Shown here one piece after another: positions 5,544 through 7,883 of a stretch of DNA of 7,883 nucleotides (the stretch's first letter is position 1; each line of letters starts with the position of its first letter). The DNA comes from CAZXFH01 sp964640055 (lineage in GTDB: Bacteria; Fidelibacterota; UBA2242; JAFGTP01), in assembly GCA_964640055.1 (NCBI GenBank), contig CAZXFH010000088.1, forward strand, positions 1 to 7,883, written 5' to 3'. Below the pieces are notes generated by a model, which searched no databases, was not told the DNA's origin, and worked only from the letters and a program-made list of their open reading frames with translations. A program made the position numbers and the translations under genes.

Positions 5544-7883
5544 ATGCTGCGAAATTACACCTTAGCCATATTCATAACCTTATTTCCAATTCTGATATCA
5601 GGTCAGTTGATAATCATTGATGATTTTGAAACAGCAGCCAGTGACGGCAATTATTGGCAGTTTATCAGCACAGAACAAGCAGACAGCCTGCAAAGCTATG
5701 TCCATGTTTCCTATGATAGTACCAATACTTATACCTGCGGAAAAGCGTTGCAACTGGACTGGAGTGTGCATAATTGTGAATCTTGGGGTGGTTTTTCCCG
5801 ACTGGAACATTGGTTGCCCGGTGATAGTGTCTTTGATGTTTCTGAGTATGATACGCTCTCAATATATTACAACATAACAGAGGCGTCCATGCCCTCTGGA
5901 GAGGCTCATTTACAATTAATTTTGTATGATGTTAGTGATGCTTTTCAAGGCGATACAACCATGGTAGATAGCCTTTGCGAGGTCTACTATGCCATGTGTT
6001 ATATTCTGGACCAGGAACCTGGCTGGCAAGTCCTGAAAATACCGCTGTCAGGTCCATATACCTGGGAAAATGATGGCTTTGTGTTGACCGGATGGACCGG
6101 TATTCAGGGCAATGCCATCCTCGATCAGATCAAGGGCTTTGCCTTGGGCTTTGCCGTAAGCCCGGATATGAGCAGTGAACAGATTTCCGGGAGTATTCTT
6201 TTTGATGATTTAGCGGTGTACACCATGCATGTAAGGCGGGATTATCTGTTTAACGGGATCTGTTATGCAGGTAATGTAGACTTTAGCTATCAGGGCGATA
6301 GCGGTCAGGCCACCATTACCACTGAACTGTCCTATTCCGGGGATCGCTGTTTAGAGTGGATAACCTCACCCGATGAAATAAATAGCGGTCTGGTATTCAC
6401 CTTTGAGCAACCTTTGAATTATAATTTACACTGGTCATTAAATCCCCTGAGTTTCCGAATTAAAGCCCCGACAGATATGGGAAGTTTGCGATTGGTGATC
6501 GCGGATGATGATTGCGATGATACCGGATCCGATTGTTCCTTCAGGGCTGTTTTTCTATTGGATTCTATTGCTATGCAAAATGCCGGTTACTGGAAAAATA
6601 TAGAGGTTCCGCTAACCAATTTTGACCGGTATGCCGGTTCCGATGAGGACTCTGGCGGAATCGGTGCGATGGATTCCAGCCGGCTCTGGCAGATACAATT
6701 TTTAGTTGCGGATGGTAATGCCTTGGATCAAAGGGTGTATCTGGATGATATTATGCTGGGTCCGTTACCCGATCATGGCAATCCGCAACCTCCCGAATTC
6801 GTTGTTATTCCGGATACCGCCCATTATTGTAATCATATTTATTGGACTGATAATTACAACGGCGTTAATGAAACCTGTACGATATATTACTGTGAAAACC
6901 TCATTGATAGTGTTAATCTGCACAGCCCTGAGGTTGAGGTGTTGGCTACTAATATAGCTGAAAATTCACAACAATTTAAACATAATTTAAGAGCGCCATT
7001 GGATGACCAATCGGTGAGTTATTATTATATTGTAACATGTAAAGATCCGACAGGTAACGAAAGTGAATTAGGGGAGAGCCAATTTGTGACCAACAGGGCT
7101 CGCGGAGTTGCTGTGGTTAATTATAAATCAACTTTTGAATTTGCTGCAGACGGCACCTTAACTGAATATCAGGCATTAAAACCCTTTCGCATATTTCCTG
7201 ACGATGGTAGTGGCACTGTTGTAGATGGAACTGCAATTAGTAGTGAGCAGGATCTATCAGCAAAAGTCTGGCTGGTGTGTGACGATCACCATCTGTATAT
7301 TGCGTTTGATATAACTGATGATTCTGTTATCGTCGATCAAATGGCTGATCCCTGGCACAATGACTCGCCCGATCTCTATATCGGTCTCTATAACTGGCAT
7401 GATGTACCCCATATTGCTCTGCAGACAGGAACAGAACCAGACTATCATTTTAATTTCGGGGCAGAGGGAGTGCGACTATATCCCGTTAACGGGAGTGGTG
7501 ACAGTATATTTATTGATAATCAGCATTATGATTATATTTTTCAGCGGAAAGATAGTCACGGTTATTGTATTGAAGCCAAAATTGCTTTTGGGCAGCTGGC
7601 CAATTTGAGGGGTGACAGTATTTACCATCCCCAGGTAGGGTACCGGATTCCGCTTGATTTTGCCATTAATGATAGGGATTCCAGTACTCAGCGAGAGGGT
7701 TTATTGACCTATTCACCGCTCAATCAGGACTTCTCCTGGCTGGATGTGAGTCGCTGGACTCATACCTGGATTTATAAACCAACTAGCAGCGCAAAACAGA
7801 ATGAGCCGGTTTATTTGTCAGAATTTAAATTATACCTAAAAATCCCATTTAGAAAAGTCAGTTGCAATTTTCCCAATATTTTT
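5544..7883 (+). CDS. Secreted modular carbohydrate-binding-like protein with two jelly-roll modules and a CBM9-like domain (3' end outside window)
   Basis: The frame stays open for 780 codons to the last base, so the gene is incomplete at its 3' end. A signal peptide (residues 1 to about 20, M-L-R then hydrophobic, ending I-S-G-Q) precedes two related modules (26-228 and 239-408). Each ends in an F-D-D or L-D-D strand, and the first opens with I-D-D-F-E, as in CBM11/CIA30-like jelly rolls. A fibronectin-like, cysteine-containing segment follows (417-517), then a CBM9-like domain (530-758) with the family-type D-P-W-H-N-D-S-P-D-L-Y-I signature at 602-613. CBM9 domains bind sugar chain ends or sit in surface enzymes and receptors; no catalytic domain is visible. 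The last residues, N-F-P-N-I-F (775-780), resemble the start of the sorting motif N-Y-P-N-P-F. There are 15 cysteines, far more than in the two neighbours. The likely role is glycan binding at the cell surface; the ligand is unknown. Confidence 0.88.
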   Translation, partial: MLRNYTLAIFITLFPILISGQLIIIDDFETAASDGNYWQFISTEQADSLQSYVHVSYDSTNTYTCGKALQLDWSVHNCESWGGFSRLEHWLPGDSVFDVSEYDTLSIYYNITEASMPSGEAHLQLILYDVSDAFQGDTTMVDSLCEVYYAMCYILDQEPGWQVLKIPLSGPYTWENDGFVLTGWTGIQGNAILDQIKGFALGFAVSPDMSSEQISGSILFDDLAVYTMHVRRDYLFNGICYAGNVDFSYQGDSGQATITTELSYSGDRCLEWITSPDEINSGLVFTFEQPLNYNLHWSLNPLSFRIKAPTDMGSLRLVIADDDCDDTGSDCSFRAVFLLDSIAMQNAGYWKNIEVPLTNFDRYAGSDEDSGGIGAMDSSRLWQIQFLVADGNALDQRVYLDDIMLGPLPDHGNPQPPEFVVIPDTAHYCNHIYWTDNYNGVNETCTIYYCENLIDSVNLHSPEVEVLATNIAENSQQFKHNLRAPLDDQSVSYYYIVTCKDPTGNESELGESQFVTNRARGVAVVNYKSTFEFAADGTLTEYQALKPFRIFPDDGSGTVVDGTAISSEQDLSAKVWLVCDDHHLYIAFDITDDSVIVDQMADPWHNDSPDLYIGLYNWHDVPHIALQTGTEPDYHFNFGAEGVRLYPVNGSGDSIFIDNQHYDYIFQRKDSHGYCIEAKIAFGQLANLRGDSIYHPQVGYRIPLDFAINDRDSSTQREGLLTYSPLNQDFSWLDVSRWTHTWIYKPTSSAKQNEPVYLSEFKLYLKIPFRKVSCNFPNIF
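5619..6767 (+). repeat. Tandem duplicated jelly-roll-like module within the third gene
   Basis: Two diverged protein-level copies lie at 5619-6227 (residues 26-228) and 6258-6767 (residues 239-408). Matching landmarks are a cysteine near the first core strand (Y-T-C-G-K-A-L versus D-R-C-L-E-W), a beta strand with an acidic loop and cysteine pair (L-Q-L-I-L-Y-D versus L-R-L-V-I-A-D), a G/Y-W-x-x-x-x-(I/V)-P-L strand, and a closing (F/L)-D-D-(L/I). The copies are too diverged to form a nucleotide repeat. The closest families I can name are CBM11 and CIA30-like domains; this is a fold-level guess. Confidence 0.65.

Noticed and set aside
5617..5877. 86-codon + strand frame and overlapping minus-strand frames near the start of the third gene
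   Set aside because: They overlap the signal peptide and first module of the third protein, whose frame is open for 780 codons and has coherent domains.

Overview
The window carries three large genes on the + strand, all encoding exported, multi-domain, beta-rich proteins. The first two are tandem paralogues of the arylsulfotransferase (ASST) family. The third is a modular protein that looks carbohydrate-binding and runs off the right edge. The first two end in a C-terminal domain of the type IX secretion (Por) type, with an N-Y-P-N-P-F-N motif followed by the Y-D-(L/V)-T-G-K and S-G-I-Y-F-Y strands. The third seems to enter a degenerate version of it (N-F-P-N-I-F) at the last base. This tail, the moderate AT bias and the G/A-rich ribosome binding sites suggest a Gram-negative member of the FCB superphylum, such as Calditrichota, KSB1, Marinimicrobia, Ignavibacteria or a similar candidate lineage. 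The phylum cannot be fixed from the sequence alone.

Layout: bases 1-34 hold no complete gene, but one frame reads a hydrophobic, signal-peptide-like stretch. ASST paralogue A (35-2590) has an Ig-like domain, an ASST propeller, a fibronectin-like domain, a CBM4/9-like domain and a sorting domain. After a 20-base gap comes ASST paralogue B (2611-5457), with a strong GGAGG site and a clear signal peptide. It has an Ig-like domain, an ASST propeller, an unassigned beta domain, a fibronectin-like domain, a Kre9/KNH-like 'PNGGE' domain and a sorting domain. After an 86-base spacer the third gene (5544 to the end, open) has a signal peptide, two copies of a jelly-roll-like module, a cysteine-bearing fibronectin-like linker and a CBM9-like domain. 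No gene-free stretch exceeds 300 bases. No RNA genes, mobile elements, CRISPR arrays or convincing terminators were seen.

The tight spacing and shared orientation suggest that at least the first two genes, and possibly all three, are co-transcribed. A cautious reading is a surface-displayed set: one probably active PAPS-independent sulfotransferase, a second copy that has lost an expected active-site arginine, and a cysteine-rich glycan-binding partner. The substrate is unknown. Points worth a second look are the lost arginine in copy B, the missing or frameshifted signal peptide of copy A, the even cysteine pattern of the third protein, and the non-canonical sorting motif at the window's edge.
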